Below, one piece after another: positions 16,143 through 25,269 of a stretch of 64,000 nt of DNA. Within the stretch, counting starts at the first letter, position 1. Each line of letters starts with the position of its first letter. The position numbers and the translations under genes are program-made. The stretch spans positions 1 through 64,000 of the forward strand of contig JBMNPH010000008.1 in assembly GCA_050943495.1 (NCBI GenBank). Direction: 5' to 3'. Under the pieces are notes generated by a model. That model was not told the origin of the DNA, searched no databases, and was given only the letters and a program-made list of their open reading frames with translations. This DNA is from Merdivicinus sp050943495 (GTDB lineage: Bacteria > Bacillota > Clostridia > Oscillospirales > Ruminococcaceae).

Positions 16143-17645
16143 TTATTTATCCAGCGATTTCATTGTCGGGAAAAGCAAAACATCCCGAATAGCCGGACTA
16201 TTTGTCAAAAGCTGAATCATACGGTCAATTCCGATGCCGATACCGCCTGTGGGAGGCATACCAATCATCAATGCATTGAGGAAATCTTCGTCTATCGAGT
16301 TTGCTTCCTCATCGCCCTGTGCCTTCAATTCTTCCTGCGCCTCAAAACGTTTGCGCTGGTCGATCGGATCATTCAATTCCGAATAGGCATTTGCCATCTC
16401 ACGCTGCGTGATAAACAATTCGAAACGTTCGGTATATTCCGGATCGTTCGGTTTTTTCTTGGTCAGCGGGGAAATTTCTACCGGATGATCGATCACGAAG
16501 GTCGGCTGAATCAAATGCTCTTCTACAAACTCCTCAAAGAACAGGCTCAAAATATCGCCCTTCTTATGCCGTGCTTCAAATTCAACGTGATGCTCTTTCG
16601 CAATTGCTTTTGCTTCCTCATCGGTCTGAATCTGACGGAAATCTACTCCGGTATACTGTTTGACTGCATCCAGCATCGACAGACGCGCAAAGGGCTTGGA
16701 AAGATCCACTTCATGCTCGCCAAACGGAATCACCAGACTGCCGCAGACTTTCTGCGCCACGGTCCGATACATATTCTCGACCAGATCCATCATGCCATGA
16801 TAGTCCGTATATGCCTGATAAAGTTCGAGAAGCGTAAACTCCGGATTATGGCGGGTATCCACTCCTTCATTCCGGAAAACACGTCCAATTTCATAGACAC
16901 GTTCCATGCCGCCGACAATCAGGCGTTTCAAATAAAGTTCCAGCGAAATACGCAGTTTAACATCCTCATCCAGTGCATTATAGTGCGTTTCAAATGGACG
17001 TGCTGCTGCACCGCCTGCATTGGCAACCAACATGGGGGTTTCGACTTCCATGAATCCCTGCGCATCCAGGAAATTTCGAACTTCCCGAATAATTTTGGAA
17101 CGCTTTACAAAAGTATCTTTTACATCCGGATTCATAATCAAATCCACATAGCGCTGACGATAACGCATATCGGTATTCGTCAAGCCGTGGAATTTTTCCG
17201 GCAGAACCTGCAGGCTCTTCGAGAGAAGGGTCACTTCCGATGCATGAATGGAAATTTCACCGGTCTTGGTACGGAACGCCTGTCCGCGGATTCCGATAAT
17301 ATCTCCGATATCCAATTTCTTGAACTCTTTATAGGAATCTTCTCCCAAGCTGTCGCGCGCTACATAAGATTGAATGGTTCCCTTTAAATCCTGGACATGA
17401 CAGAAAGAAGCCTTGCCCATAACCCGTTTGGACATCATACGTCCGGCAATGCTGACTTCTGTTCCCTCCAGGTTTTCAAAATCATCCTTGATTTCCTGGC
17501 TGTGATGGGTAACGTCATATTTGACAATTTGAAAAGGGTCTTTTCCGGCCTCTTGCAGAGCTGCCAATTTTTCCATTCGGATCCGGGTCTGTTCACTCAC
17601 ATCCTCAGCGGAATTCTGCTGGGGAAGATTTCTTTCTTCGTTCAT
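16143..17645 (-). CDS. lysS: Lysyl-tRNA synthetase, class II
   Basis: A 500-residue class IIb LysRS. An N-terminal OB-fold anticodon domain (about 60-150, VSIAGRMMSKRVMGKASF) precedes the class II catalytic core: motif 1 (FLDAQGFMEVETPML), motif 2 (RVFRNEGVDTRHNPEFT) and motif 3 (GGIGIGIDRMIQL). It charges tRNA-Lys; two tRNA-Lys(TTT) genes are in this window at 38.7-38.9 kb. It follows greA by 22 bases and shares its promoter. Confidence 0.98.
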   Translation of the reverse strand: MNEERNLPQQNSAEDVSEQTRIRMEKLAALQEAGKDPFQIVKYDVTHHSQEIKDDFENLEGTEVSIAGRMMSKRVMGKASFCHVQDLKGTIQSYVARDSLGEDSYKEFKKLDIGDIIGIRGQAFRTKTGEISIHASEVTLLSKSLQVLPEKFHGLTNTDMRYRQRYVDLIMNPDVKDTFVKRSKIIREVRNFLDAQGFMEVETPMLVANAGGAAARPFETHYNALDEDVKLRISLELYLKRLIVGGMERVYEIGRVFRNEGVDTRHNPEFTLLELYQAYTDYHGMMDLVENMYRTVAQKVCGSLVIPFGEHEVDLSKPFARLSMLDAVKQYTGVDFRQIQTDEEAKAIAKEHHVEFEARHKKGDILSLFFEEFVEEHLIQPTFVIDHPVEISPLTKKKPNDPEYTERFELFITQREMANAYSELNDPIDQRKRFEAQEELKAQGDEEANSIDEDFLNALMIGMPPTGGIGIGIDRMIQLLTNSPAIRDVLLFPTMKSLDK

Positions 17646-17667
17646 CTATGCTCCTCTTTCCTCAATC

Positions 17668-18141
17668 TTACATCATAATTTCCAAAATCTTATAGGTTAC
17701 CGTGCCATTTGGTACAGGAATTGCCACGATATCGCCCACGCCATGTCCCAACAGATTTTTTCCGATCGGACATTCATCCGAAATCCGTCCTTCATCCGGA
17801 TTTGCTTCGGTAGAACCAACGATGTGGAAAGTTTCTTCTTCTTCAAATTCCATATCCAGTACCTTGACTTTGCTGCCGACGGTAATATGTTCGGTGCTCA
17901 AATCCCCGGCATCCAGAATCTTTACATTCTTGAGCATTGCCTCTACCTGGAGAATACGGGATTCGATCATCGCCTGTTCATTTTTCGCTTCATCGTATTC
18001 GCTGTTTTCCGAAAGGTCGCCAAAAGAAATTGCCACTTTAATCTTATCGGCAACCTCTTTCCGTTTTATTGTTTTTAACTCCTCCAGTTCCTGTTCCAGT
18101 TTTTTCAAACCCTCACTGGTGAGTACGGTCTCTTTTGCCAT
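17668..18141 (-). CDS. greA: Transcription elongation factor GreA
   Basis: A 157-residue GreA. The N-terminal coiled coil that reaches into the RNA polymerase secondary channel has the two acidic tip residues in DLSENSEYDEAK, followed by the FKBP-like domain (VGSKVKVLDMEF, then SPIG-type SDECPIGKNLLGH). It rescues backtracked polymerase by stimulating transcript cleavage. ATG 18141 follows AGGAGGAATTGTTTC. greA-lysS is a common Firmicute pair. Confidence 0.97.
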   Translation of the reverse strand: MAKETVLTSEGLKKLEQELEELKTIKRKEVADKIKVAISFGDLSENSEYDEAKNEQAMIESRILQVEAMLKNVKILDAGDLSTEHITVGSKVKVLDMEFEEEETFHIVGSTEANPDEGRISDECPIGKNLLGHGVGDIVAIPVPNGTVTYKILEIMM

Positions 18142-18180
18142 GAAACAATTCCTCCTGCTATTTCTTTTAATACAGATATG

Positions 18181-18208
18181 AACCATCGGGGCAAGAACCC
18201 CGATGGTT
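18181..18208 (-). promoter_or_regulatory. Strong hairpin in the greA leader
   Basis: A perfect 11-base stem AACCATCGGGG / CCCCGATGGTT with a 6-base loop, between the greA promoter and its ribosome site. No T-run follows on either strand, so it is not a standard terminator. It could stabilise the mRNA or act in control of greA-lysS. Confidence 0.55.
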
Positions 18209-18228
18209 GTCGACTCTATAATATTCTG

Positions 18229-18257
18229 ATTATAGTTTGTTTTAAAGGATTTGTCAA
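18229..18257 (-). promoter_or_regulatory. Consensus promoter of greA-lysS
   Basis: On the minus strand TTGACA (18257-18252), 17-base spacer, TATAAT (18234-18229). It begins 18 bases after the transketolase stop. Confidence 0.9.
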
Positions 18258-18275
18258 GAACTATTTTGTGAATCT

Positions 18276-19220
18276 TTAGCGAACAAGTTCCTTCGCCTTG
18301 GAAATGATATTCTCTGCGCTCAGGCCAAACTCCTTGAGCAGGTCCACAGCCGGGCCGGAATGTCCGTAGACATCTTCCACACCGATCTTCCGGATCTTGC
18401 AGGGAATACCGGATTCTGCAACGGTATCGCAGACCGCGCTGCCGAGGCCGCCGATCACATTATGTTCCTCAACGGTCAAAATCTTGCCGGTTTCTGCAGC
18501 GGCTTTCCGGACAATTTCCTCGTCCAGCGGCTTGATGGTATGAATATTGATTACGCGCGCCTGAATTCCCTCTGCTGCCAGAGATTCCGCTGCCTGCAGA
18601 GCTTCCCAAACCATCAGGCCGGTCGCAATAATCGTGAGATCCTTGCCTTCCCGAAGCGTGACACCCTTACCCATCTCAAAATGATAGGTAGCAGGATCAT
18701 TGAATACCGGTACAGCCAGCCGTCCGAAGCGGAGATAAACCGGCCCCTTGTATTCAATAGCAGCCTTTACCGCAGCACGTGCTTCCACGTCATCGCACGG
18801 GTTGATGACAACCATGCCGGGAATGGTGCGCATCAGCGCGATATCCTCGCAGCACTGATGGGTTGCGCCGTCCTCACCGACCGAAATGCCGGCGTGCGTT
18901 GCACCGATTTTTACATTCAGATGCGGATAGCCGATGGAATTCCGGACAATCTCAAAGGCACGTCCCGCCGCAAACATCGCAAACGAGCTGGCAAATACGA
19001 TTTTTCCGGTCGTCGACATACCTGCTGCGACGCCCATCATATTGGCTTCCGCGATTCCGCAGTCAAAAAAGCGTTCCGGGCAAGCCTTTTTAAAAATTCC
19101 GGTTTTGGTTGCAGCCGCAAGGTCCGCATCCAGAACGATCAGATCCGGATATTCAGCAGAAAGTTCCGCCAGTGCATTTCCGTAGCTGTCGCGGGTGGCG
19201 ACTTTTTTCATATCAGACAT
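18276..19220 (-). CDS. Transketolase, C-terminal subunit
   Basis: A 314-residue half-transketolase with the pyrimidine-binding domain (FFDCGIAEANMMGVAAG, the activating Glu in AEAN) and the C-terminal transketolase domain (GKILTVEEHNVIGGLGSAV). With the N-terminal subunit just upstream it forms the TPP enzyme of the non-oxidative pentose phosphate pathway. ATG 19220 follows AGAAAGGATGGGATTTTG. Split transketolases are common in anaerobic Firmicutes. A related DXS or sugar-specific activity cannot be excluded. Confidence 0.94.
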   Translation of the reverse strand: MSDMKKVATRDSYGNALAELSAEYPDLIVLDADLAAATKTGIFKKACPERFFDCGIAEANMMGVAAGMSTTGKIVFASSFAMFAAGRAFEIVRNSIGYPHLNVKIGATHAGISVGEDGATHQCCEDIALMRTIPGMVVINPCDDVEARAAVKAAIEYKGPVYLRFGRLAVPVFNDPATYHFEMGKGVTLREGKDLTIIATGLMVWEALQAAESLAAEGIQARVINIHTIKPLDEEIVRKAAAETGKILTVEEHNVIGGLGSAVCDTVAESGIPCKIRKIGVEDVYGHSGPAVDLLKEFGLSAENIISKAKELVR

Positions 19221-19237
19221 CAAAATCCCATCCTTTC

Positions 19238-20083
19238 TTATTCTGCTTCCAATGCAGCAAGTGCAGCCTTCAATTCGGTCATCGCAGTCTCATACTGCTC
19301 TGCGTTCGGCGCCGAGCCGTGCCAGCTTACCTGGTTCTCCATGAAGGAAACGCCTTTGCCCTTGATGCTCTTCTGGACAATAACGGTCGGTTTGCCTTTT
19401 ACGGTTTTCGCCTCTGCAAAAGCAGCTTCGATCTGGTCAAAATCGTGTGCATCAATCTCGATGACGTGCCAGCCGAATGCGGCGAATTTTTCCGGAATGG
19501 GATACGGAGACATGACTTCGCTGACCGGTCCGTCAATCTGCAGGCCATTGTTGTCGACAATCGCGCAGAGATTATCCAGTTTATAGTGAGCTGCAAACAT
19601 CGCAGCCTCCCAGACCTGTCCTTCTTCAATCTCACCGTCACCTAAAATGGTGTAGGTGCGCCAGTCTTTGCCGGAAATTTTAGCGGAAAGTGCCATACCG
19701 CAGGCTGCGGAAATGCCCTGGCCAAGGCTGCCGGTTGTCATATCAACGCCGGGGATATGCTTCATATCCGGATGACCCTGCAGCAGAGCCCCGATATGAC
19801 GCAGGCTCTTGATTTCCTCCAGAGAGAAATAGCCGCGATTTGCCAGCGCTGCATACAGAGCCGGTGCGCAGTGGCCTTTGGAGAGAACCAGCCGGTCGCG
19901 ATCCTCCCAAGCAGGATTCTTCGGATCGATCTTCATTTCCTTCCAGTAAAGGTATGCCAGATCATCTGCAATCGACAGTGAGCCGCCGGGATGTCCCGAT
20001 TTGGCGTGGAATGTGCCCTCTATAACACCCATCCGGATGCGGCAGGCAGTTTTTTGCAATTCTTTCTTCAGGTTTGCGTCCAT
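19238..20083 (-). CDS. Transketolase, N-terminal subunit
   Basis: A 281-residue half-transketolase with the TPP-diphosphate domain: HPGGSLSIADDLAYLYW, SKGHCAPALYAAL, GSLGQGISAACGMAL and the metal-binding GDGEIEEGQVWEA (GDG...N-type motif). It lies 17 bases upstream of the C-terminal subunit, so the two are co-translated and assemble as one enzyme. Confidence 0.95.
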   Translation of the reverse strand: MDANLKKELQKTACRIRMGVIEGTFHAKSGHPGGSLSIADDLAYLYWKEMKIDPKNPAWEDRDRLVLSKGHCAPALYAALANRGYFSLEEIKSLRHIGALLQGHPDMKHIPGVDMTTGSLGQGISAACGMALSAKISGKDWRTYTILGDGEIEEGQVWEAAMFAAHYKLDNLCAIVDNNGLQIDGPVSEVMSPYPIPEKFAAFGWHVIEIDAHDFDQIEAAFAEAKTVKGKPTVIVQKSIKGKGVSFMENQVSWHGSAPNAEQYETAMTELKAALAALEAE

Positions 20084-20123
20084 CCATCATCATTCCTTTC
20101 GGTTTGTGAAACGTTGTCTGAAT

Positions 20124-20972
20124 TTATGATTCCACAGATTCTGTTCCGAATACTTGCGCAGAATCTGTGAGAATTTCCTCAATTACCGCTGAAACAGCGC
20201 CTTCTTCATTGGAAACGGTAAGCCGCCTGGCCTGCGCGCGGACGGCCGGATAAGCATTGGCTACGACATAACCTGCCCCTGCCTCGCGCAGCATTTCCAA
20301 ATCATTATCGCAATCACCGATTGCAACCGTATGTTCCAGCCGAAATCCCGTCCGGCTGCAAAGCTGCTTGAGTGCCTCCCCTTTGGAAGCATCTGCCGGC
20401 AGAATTTCAAAATACAGCTTCTCGGAACGGACATAGCGGATTCCCTCCGCCCCCAGTCCTTCCAGATATGCCCGAAATGTGTCCATCTGCTCTGCGGGAA
20501 GGGCAAACATGACCTTCAGCCAATGCATCCCCTGCACCTCCGCATAGGATGCCACACGGTATTCCGCTTTCAGCTTGCCGTTCAAGTGTTCGTCAATAAC
20601 CGGCGTAAACTGTAAGACATGCAATGCCTCCGGAGTAAGAACTTCAACTCCCAAATCCGGACCGTAATGTTCCATGGCTTTTTCCACCACAAAACGTGCA
20701 GCTGGTGGAATTTCCGCCATCCAAAGCGGCTTTTTTTCCACCGGATCATAAAGCATGGATCCATTATACAGGATGATGGGATATTTCAACGGAAGCTGTG
20801 CCAGGATGGACTGGGATGTCGGAAGAGACCGTCCGGTCGCAATGGTAAAATTTGCGCCTGCCTCCACAAAGCGGGAGATTGCATCCAAGTCTTTCCGGGA
20901 AATGCTTTTGTCATTTCGAAGCAGCGTTCCATCGCAGTCGGTTACCAACAAAATTTGATTCAATGGGATCAT
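20124..20972 (-). CDS. HAD-superfamily Cof-type hydrolase
   Basis: A 282-residue HAD phosphatase of the IIB (Cof) subclass. Motif I DCDGTLL (nucleophile and acid/base Asp), motif II TGR, motif III/IV KGEALKQL...GDCDNDLEML. The large cap lies between motifs II and III. It probably dephosphorylates a sugar phosphate or nucleotide; the substrate cannot be read. Its start overlaps the rluD stop by 4 bases (ATGA), so the two are translationally coupled. Confidence 0.9.
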   Translation of the reverse strand: MIPLNQILLVTDCDGTLLRNDKSISRKDLDAISRFVEAGANFTIATGRSLPTSQSILAQLPLKYPIILYNGSMLYDPVEKKPLWMAEIPPAARFVVEKAMEHYGPDLGVEVLTPEALHVLQFTPVIDEHLNGKLKAEYRVASYAEVQGMHWLKVMFALPAEQMDTFRAYLEGLGAEGIRYVRSEKLYFEILPADASKGEALKQLCSRTGFRLEHTVAIGDCDNDLEMLREAGAGYVVANAYPAVRAQARRLTVSNEEGAVSAVIEEILTDSAQVFGTESVES

Positions 20973-21889
20973 ACGCCGCCTCCTCTGCGGAGTTTGCGCA
21001 GAAATTTTTCAAAATATTCCGGCAAGCCGCTGTCAAATTCGAGATACTCGCCCGAAGTGGGATGGATAAATCCCAATTTCCGGGCATGCAGGCATTGTCC
21101 ATGCAATTCTGTGATACACTTTTTTGGCCCATATACCGGATCTCCGGCAACCGGATGTCCCGTATGCGCCATATGTACCCGAATCTGATGCGTGCGTCCG
21201 GTTTCCAATCGGCATTCCACATGGGTGAATCCGGGAAAGCGCTCCAGCACCCGAAAATGGGTCACTGCTTCGCGGCCGCCGGCTGCAACCGCCATCTTCT
21301 TGCGGTCAATGGGGTGCCGGGCAATCGGCGCAGAAATCGTCCCCTCTTCTTCCCGGATATTCCCGTAAACAACTGCTTCATAAATTCGTGTGAAGCTGTG
21401 CTCCGCAATCTGTGCTGCCAGCGACTGGTGCGCTTTGTCATTTTTTGCGACCATCAGCAAGCCGGAAGTATCCTTGTCAATTCGATGCACGATTCCGGGA
21501 CGAAGGACTCCATTGATTCCGGACAGGCTGTCTCCGCAGTGCCAAAGAAGTGCGTTGACCAGTGTTCCATCCGGATTTCCTGCCGCAGGATGCACCACCA
21601 TCCCTTTCGGTTTATTGACAACCAGCAAATCATCGTCCTCATACACAATTTCCAGCGGAATATCCTGAGCCGCTACATCCAGCGCCTCCGGCTCGGGAAG
21701 ATCAATTTCTACCACTTCCCCCGCTTTCAATTTGCGATTCTTCGGTACCGGCTGTCCGTTTATCGTTACATGCCCCTGCTCGATCAGTTTCTGAACCGCA
21801 GAGCGCGTTTTATCCGGCATTTCTGCCGCCAGATAGGCGTCCAGTCTCGAGCCGCCTTCCGGAACGGAAAATGTGAGGCGTTCACTCAC
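20969..21889 (-). CDS. rluD: Pseudouridine synthase, RluA/RluD family
   Basis: A 306-residue protein with an N-terminal S4 RNA-binding domain (RLDAYLAAEMPDKTRSAVQ) and the catalytic domain with the HRIDKDTSGLL motif carrying the catalytic Asp. It isomerises uridines in 23S rRNA, in the RluD type near helix 69. I choose GTG 21889, which overlaps the lspA stop by 8 bases and has AGGAGG 6 bases upstream; the ATG at 21925 has none. The lspA-rluD pairing is typical of Firmicutes. Confidence 0.93.
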   Translation of the reverse strand: MSERLTFSVPEGGSRLDAYLAAEMPDKTRSAVQKLIEQGHVTINGQPVPKNRKLKAGEVVEIDLPEPEALDVAAQDIPLEIVYEDDDLLVVNKPKGMVVHPAAGNPDGTLVNALLWHCGDSLSGINGVLRPGIVHRIDKDTSGLLMVAKNDKAHQSLAAQIAEHSFTRIYEAVVYGNIREEEGTISAPIARHPIDRKKMAVAAGGREAVTHFRVLERFPGFTHVECRLETGRTHQIRVHMAHTGHPVAGDPVYGPKKCITELHGQCLHARKLGFIHPTSGEYLEFDSGLPEYFEKFLRKLRRGGGV

Positions 21890-22364
21890 GGACTGCCTCC
21901 TCCTTTTTTCTTCCGAAAAATTCATAGAAAAAGAAATATCCGATCAGCAATGCTGTTCCCACCACAACGCAGATGTCTGCGAAGTTGAAGATGGCAAAAT
22001 TGATGATTTTCACATGAATATAGTCGATGACATATCCCCGATAAACTCGATCGATTAAATTGCCGACTCCGCCGCCAATAATCGTGCAGATCGTAAATAC
22101 CGGAAATGTCTCCTGAATTTTTCCGGTCATGATCGCCAGAATCAGGATCAAAAGAACCAGCGCGGTTCCCCAGATCAGCAGCCAATCCTGTCCCTGCATC
22201 ATTCCAAATGCCATCCCGCGGTTCTCCAAATAGGTGAAATGGAAAATGTCTTCGATAATCGGATAGGTTCCAATCGGTTTCAAATATGTGGCTGCTGCCA
22301 GCTTTAACAGCTGATCGATCACAACCAGCACCACCGACATAAGCAGTGCAAAATAGCGTTTCAT
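21882..22364 (-). CDS. lspA: Lipoprotein signal peptidase (signal peptidase II)
   Basis: A 160-residue membrane protease with four hydrophobic helices. The catalytic aspartates are in GNLIDRVYRGYVIDYIH and FNFADICVVVG, and the conserved NRGMAFGM follows helix 1. It cleaves lipoprotein signal peptides before the lipidated Cys; the DUF3048 lipoprotein in this window is a likely client. ATG 22364 follows AAAGGAGAATTC; the in-frame ATG at 22403 is less likely. Confidence 0.96.
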   Translation of the reverse strand: MKRYFALLMSVVLVVIDQLLKLAAATYLKPIGTYPIIEDIFHFTYLENRGMAFGMMQGQDWLLIWGTALVLLILILAIMTGKIQETFPVFTICTIIGGGVGNLIDRVYRGYVIDYIHVKIINFAIFNFADICVVVGTALLIGYFFFYEFFGRKKEEAVRE

Positions 22365-22445
22365 TCTGCTGAATTCTCCTTTCTGCGCCGCAAAACACGG
22401 CAAATTGCCGCTGGAGGTTTTCCGGCGGCAATTCGATGATTCCGT

Positions 22446-25238
22446 TTAGCGGACTGCAGCAGCACAGCGTGCGCAGAGTGTCGGATGTTCCGCATCCTGT
22501 CCGACTGTTTTATCATGCAGCCAGCAGCGTTCGCACTTCTCGCCCTCTGCAAGAGAAGCAGTCACAAAGAGGCCCTCGGTCTCGCCGGCCATTTCGCCGG
22601 AATCGCCGCGGACAACCTCCGCTTCCGATGCAATGAAGATCGGTGCCAGCTCGCCTTCCAGTGCTTTCAGGCGGTCATACAGCTCGCCGTCGCAGGTCAG
22701 AGTGATCTTGGCGTCGGTCGACTTGCCGATTTCCTTGGAAGCACGCTTCGGTTCCAGTGCCTTCAGGACATCCAGACGAACCTGATAGATCAGATTCCAT
22801 TTTTCGTTGAATGCATCCGATACCGGAATATTGGCCTTTGCGGGCATTTCGTTGAAGAAGACGCTCTCCATATCCAGATCTTTGGAAGCAGGCATATGCT
22901 GCCAGATTTCTTCAGAGGTGAAGACGAGAATCGGAGCCACCAGACGGGTCAGCGCAGTCAGAATATCATACATCGCTGTCTGTGCAGCGCGGCGGAGTAC
23001 GCTGTCCTTTTTCTCGCAGTACAGGCGGTCTTTGATGATATCCAGATAGAAGCTGGACATCTCGACGACACAGAAATTGTGGATCGAATGGAATGCAACG
23101 TGATAATCCAGAGCATCATAGCCGGCACGAACCTTGTCAATCAAAGCATCCAGCTGCTCATATGCCCATTTATCCAGTTCCGTCAATTCGTCCGGAGATA
23201 CCCGATCGGTATCCGGATTGAAACCGTCGAGGTTGCCAAGGATATACCGCGCGGTATTGCGGATTTTCCGATAAGCTTCCGCAAGCTGTTTCAGAATATC
23301 ATTGGACAGACGGATATCTGCATGATAGTCAGAAGAAGCAACCCACAGACGGAGAATATCCGCACCGTACTGTTTGATAATCTCCTCCGGTGCAATGGAG
23401 TTGCCCAGCGATTTATGCATCGCCTTGCCTTCGCCGTCCACAACCCAGCCGTGGGTGCAGACTGCCTTGTAGGGGGCCTGTCCGGTAGTAGCAACAGAAG
23501 TCAAGAGGCTCGACTGGAACCAGCCGCGATACTGGTCGGCACCTTCCAGATACAGGTCAGCCGGCCATTTCAGGTCAGGACGCTGCTTCAAAACGGCAGC
23601 GTGAGTTGTACCGGAATCAAACCAAACGTCGAGAATATCCTGTTCCTTATCAAACTCGGTGCAGCCGCACTCGCAGGCAAATCCTGCAGGCAGGAATTCA
23701 GAAGGATCTTTCAGATACCAGGAATCCGAACCCTCTTTCCGGAACATTTCCGAAATGGCTTCGATTGTCGTGTCATTGACGATCGGTTTGCCGCACTTCT
23801 TGCAGTAAAGGATCGGGATCGGAACGCCCCATTTCCGCTGACGGGAAATACACCAGTCGCGGCGGTCACGAACCATACCCTTGATGCGCTCTTCGCCCCA
23901 ACCGGGAATCCATTCTACGCTTTCAATTGCTTTGACCGCATCTTCCTTGATTGCGTCAACAGAGCAGAACCACTGATCGGTTGCGCGGAACATGACCGGA
24001 TTTTTGCAGCGCCAGCAGTGCGGATAGGAGTGTACAATCTTTTTGGACGCAAACAGCGTGCCGTCCGCCTTCATGCGGGCATAAATCGTCTTATTGGATT
24101 CATCAAGAGTCTGACCGGCAAATTCGCCTGCGTCCGCCGTCTGACGGCCGGAAGCATCCACCGGAATCACCAACTCAATTTCCGGATAATTCTTGCAGAC
24201 ATCAAAGTCCTCCACACCGAAAGCCGGTGCAGTATGAACACAGCCGGTACCGCTTTCCAATGTGACATGATCGCCCACGATAACCAGAGAACTGCGGTCG
24301 AGGAACGGATGAGCTGTCTTCATGTACTCCAAGTCGCTGCCCTTAAAGGATCCTACCATCTCATAATCCGAGATGCCAGCTTCCTCCATGACACCAGGCG
24401 CCAAATCACGAGCCATGATGAGATACTCACCATTTGCTTTTACAGCGGTATATTCAATGTCGGGACCGAGGCAGACTGCCAGGTTGCCAGGCAGAGTCCA
24501 AGTTGTAGTGGTCCAGATTACAAAATAGGTTTTGTCCAGATCCAGTCCGGCAGCAGTAAAAATACCTTTATCATCGGTCACTTTAAACTTTACATAAACG
24601 GTGACGCAGGGATCATCCGCATACTCAATTTCCGCCTCTGCGAGAGCAGTGCCGCACTCCGAACACCAGTACACCGGCTTCATTCCGCGATAAATCAGGC
24701 CTTTCTTTGCCATTTCGCCGAACACTTTAATCTGCTCTGCTTCAAATTCCGGTTTCAGGGTGATATACGGATCCTTGAAATCTCCGGTTACGCCAAGGCG
24801 CATGAATTCTTCTTTCTGAATATTCACGTAGCTCATGGCAAATTCCCGGCACTGACGGCGAATCTCTGCCGGAGTTGCTTTATCCTTGTCCAGTCCCACC
24901 GCTTTGAGTGCCTTCAGCTCGGTCGGAAGGCCATGGGTATCCCAGCCGGGTACATAAGGAGAATTGTAGCCGGTCATATTCTTATATTTTACGATAATAT
25001 CTTTCAGAACCTTATTTAATGCGGTTCCCAGGTGAATATCGCCGTTTGCGTAGGGAGGGCCGTCATGAAGGACGTAAAGCGGTTTGCCTGCGTTGCGTTC
25101 GAGCAGTTTCTGGTAGAGATCCATCTCATTCCAGTGTTCCACAAACTTGGGTTCCTTTTTGGGAAGCCCCGCACGCATGTCAAAATCGGTCTTGGGAAGG
25201 TTCAACGTTTTGTTATAATCGAGTTTTTCCTGTGCCAT
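22446..25238 (-). CDS. ileS: Isoleucyl-tRNA synthetase
   Basis: A 930-residue class I synthetase. HIGH motif is seen as GDIHLGT, the large CP1 editing domain lies in the first half, and KMSKS reads KAMHKSLGNS. The C-terminal zinc finger has paired cysteines CERCW and CARC. It charges tRNA-Ile and edits valine. It sits 31 bases after divIVA, so no T-box leader is present; it must be transcribed from upstream. The order divIVA-ileS-lspA-rluD is conserved in Firmicutes. Confidence 0.98.
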   Translation of the reverse strand: MAQEKLDYNKTLNLPKTDFDMRAGLPKKEPKFVEHWNEMDLYQKLLERNAGKPLYVLHDGPPYANGDIHLGTALNKVLKDIIVKYKNMTGYNSPYVPGWDTHGLPTELKALKAVGLDKDKATPAEIRRQCREFAMSYVNIQKEEFMRLGVTGDFKDPYITLKPEFEAEQIKVFGEMAKKGLIYRGMKPVYWCSECGTALAEAEIEYADDPCVTVYVKFKVTDDKGIFTAAGLDLDKTYFVIWTTTTWTLPGNLAVCLGPDIEYTAVKANGEYLIMARDLAPGVMEEAGISDYEMVGSFKGSDLEYMKTAHPFLDRSSLVIVGDHVTLESGTGCVHTAPAFGVEDFDVCKNYPEIELVIPVDASGRQTADAGEFAGQTLDESNKTIYARMKADGTLFASKKIVHSYPHCWRCKNPVMFRATDQWFCSVDAIKEDAVKAIESVEWIPGWGEERIKGMVRDRRDWCISRQRKWGVPIPILYCKKCGKPIVNDTTIEAISEMFRKEGSDSWYLKDPSEFLPAGFACECGCTEFDKEQDILDVWFDSGTTHAAVLKQRPDLKWPADLYLEGADQYRGWFQSSLLTSVATTGQAPYKAVCTHGWVVDGEGKAMHKSLGNSIAPEEIIKQYGADILRLWVASSDYHADIRLSNDILKQLAEAYRKIRNTARYILGNLDGFNPDTDRVSPDELTELDKWAYEQLDALIDKVRAGYDALDYHVAFHSIHNFCVVEMSSFYLDIIKDRLYCEKKDSVLRRAAQTAMYDILTALTRLVAPILVFTSEEIWQHMPASKDLDMESVFFNEMPAKANIPVSDAFNEKWNLIYQVRLDVLKALEPKRASKEIGKSTDAKITLTCDGELYDRLKALEGELAPIFIASEAEVVRGDSGEMAGETEGLFVTASLAEGEKCERCWLHDKTVGQDAEHPTLCARCAAAVR

Positions 25239-25269
25239 CGAATTGGTTCGCTCCTTTTATGCATCAAAA

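Noticed and set aside
16083..17387. A 434-codon plus-strand frame opposite lysS
   Set aside because: Antisense shadow of lysyl-tRNA synthetase with no ribosome site.
22485..25019. An 844-codon open frame on the plus strand opposite ileS
   Set aside because: It lies wholly antisense to a clear isoleucyl-tRNA synthetase, has no recognisable domain or ribosome site, and is a by-product of the codon bias of ileS.
25239..25269. T-box leader before ileS
   Set aside because: Only 31 bases separate divIVA and ileS, so no T-box can fit.
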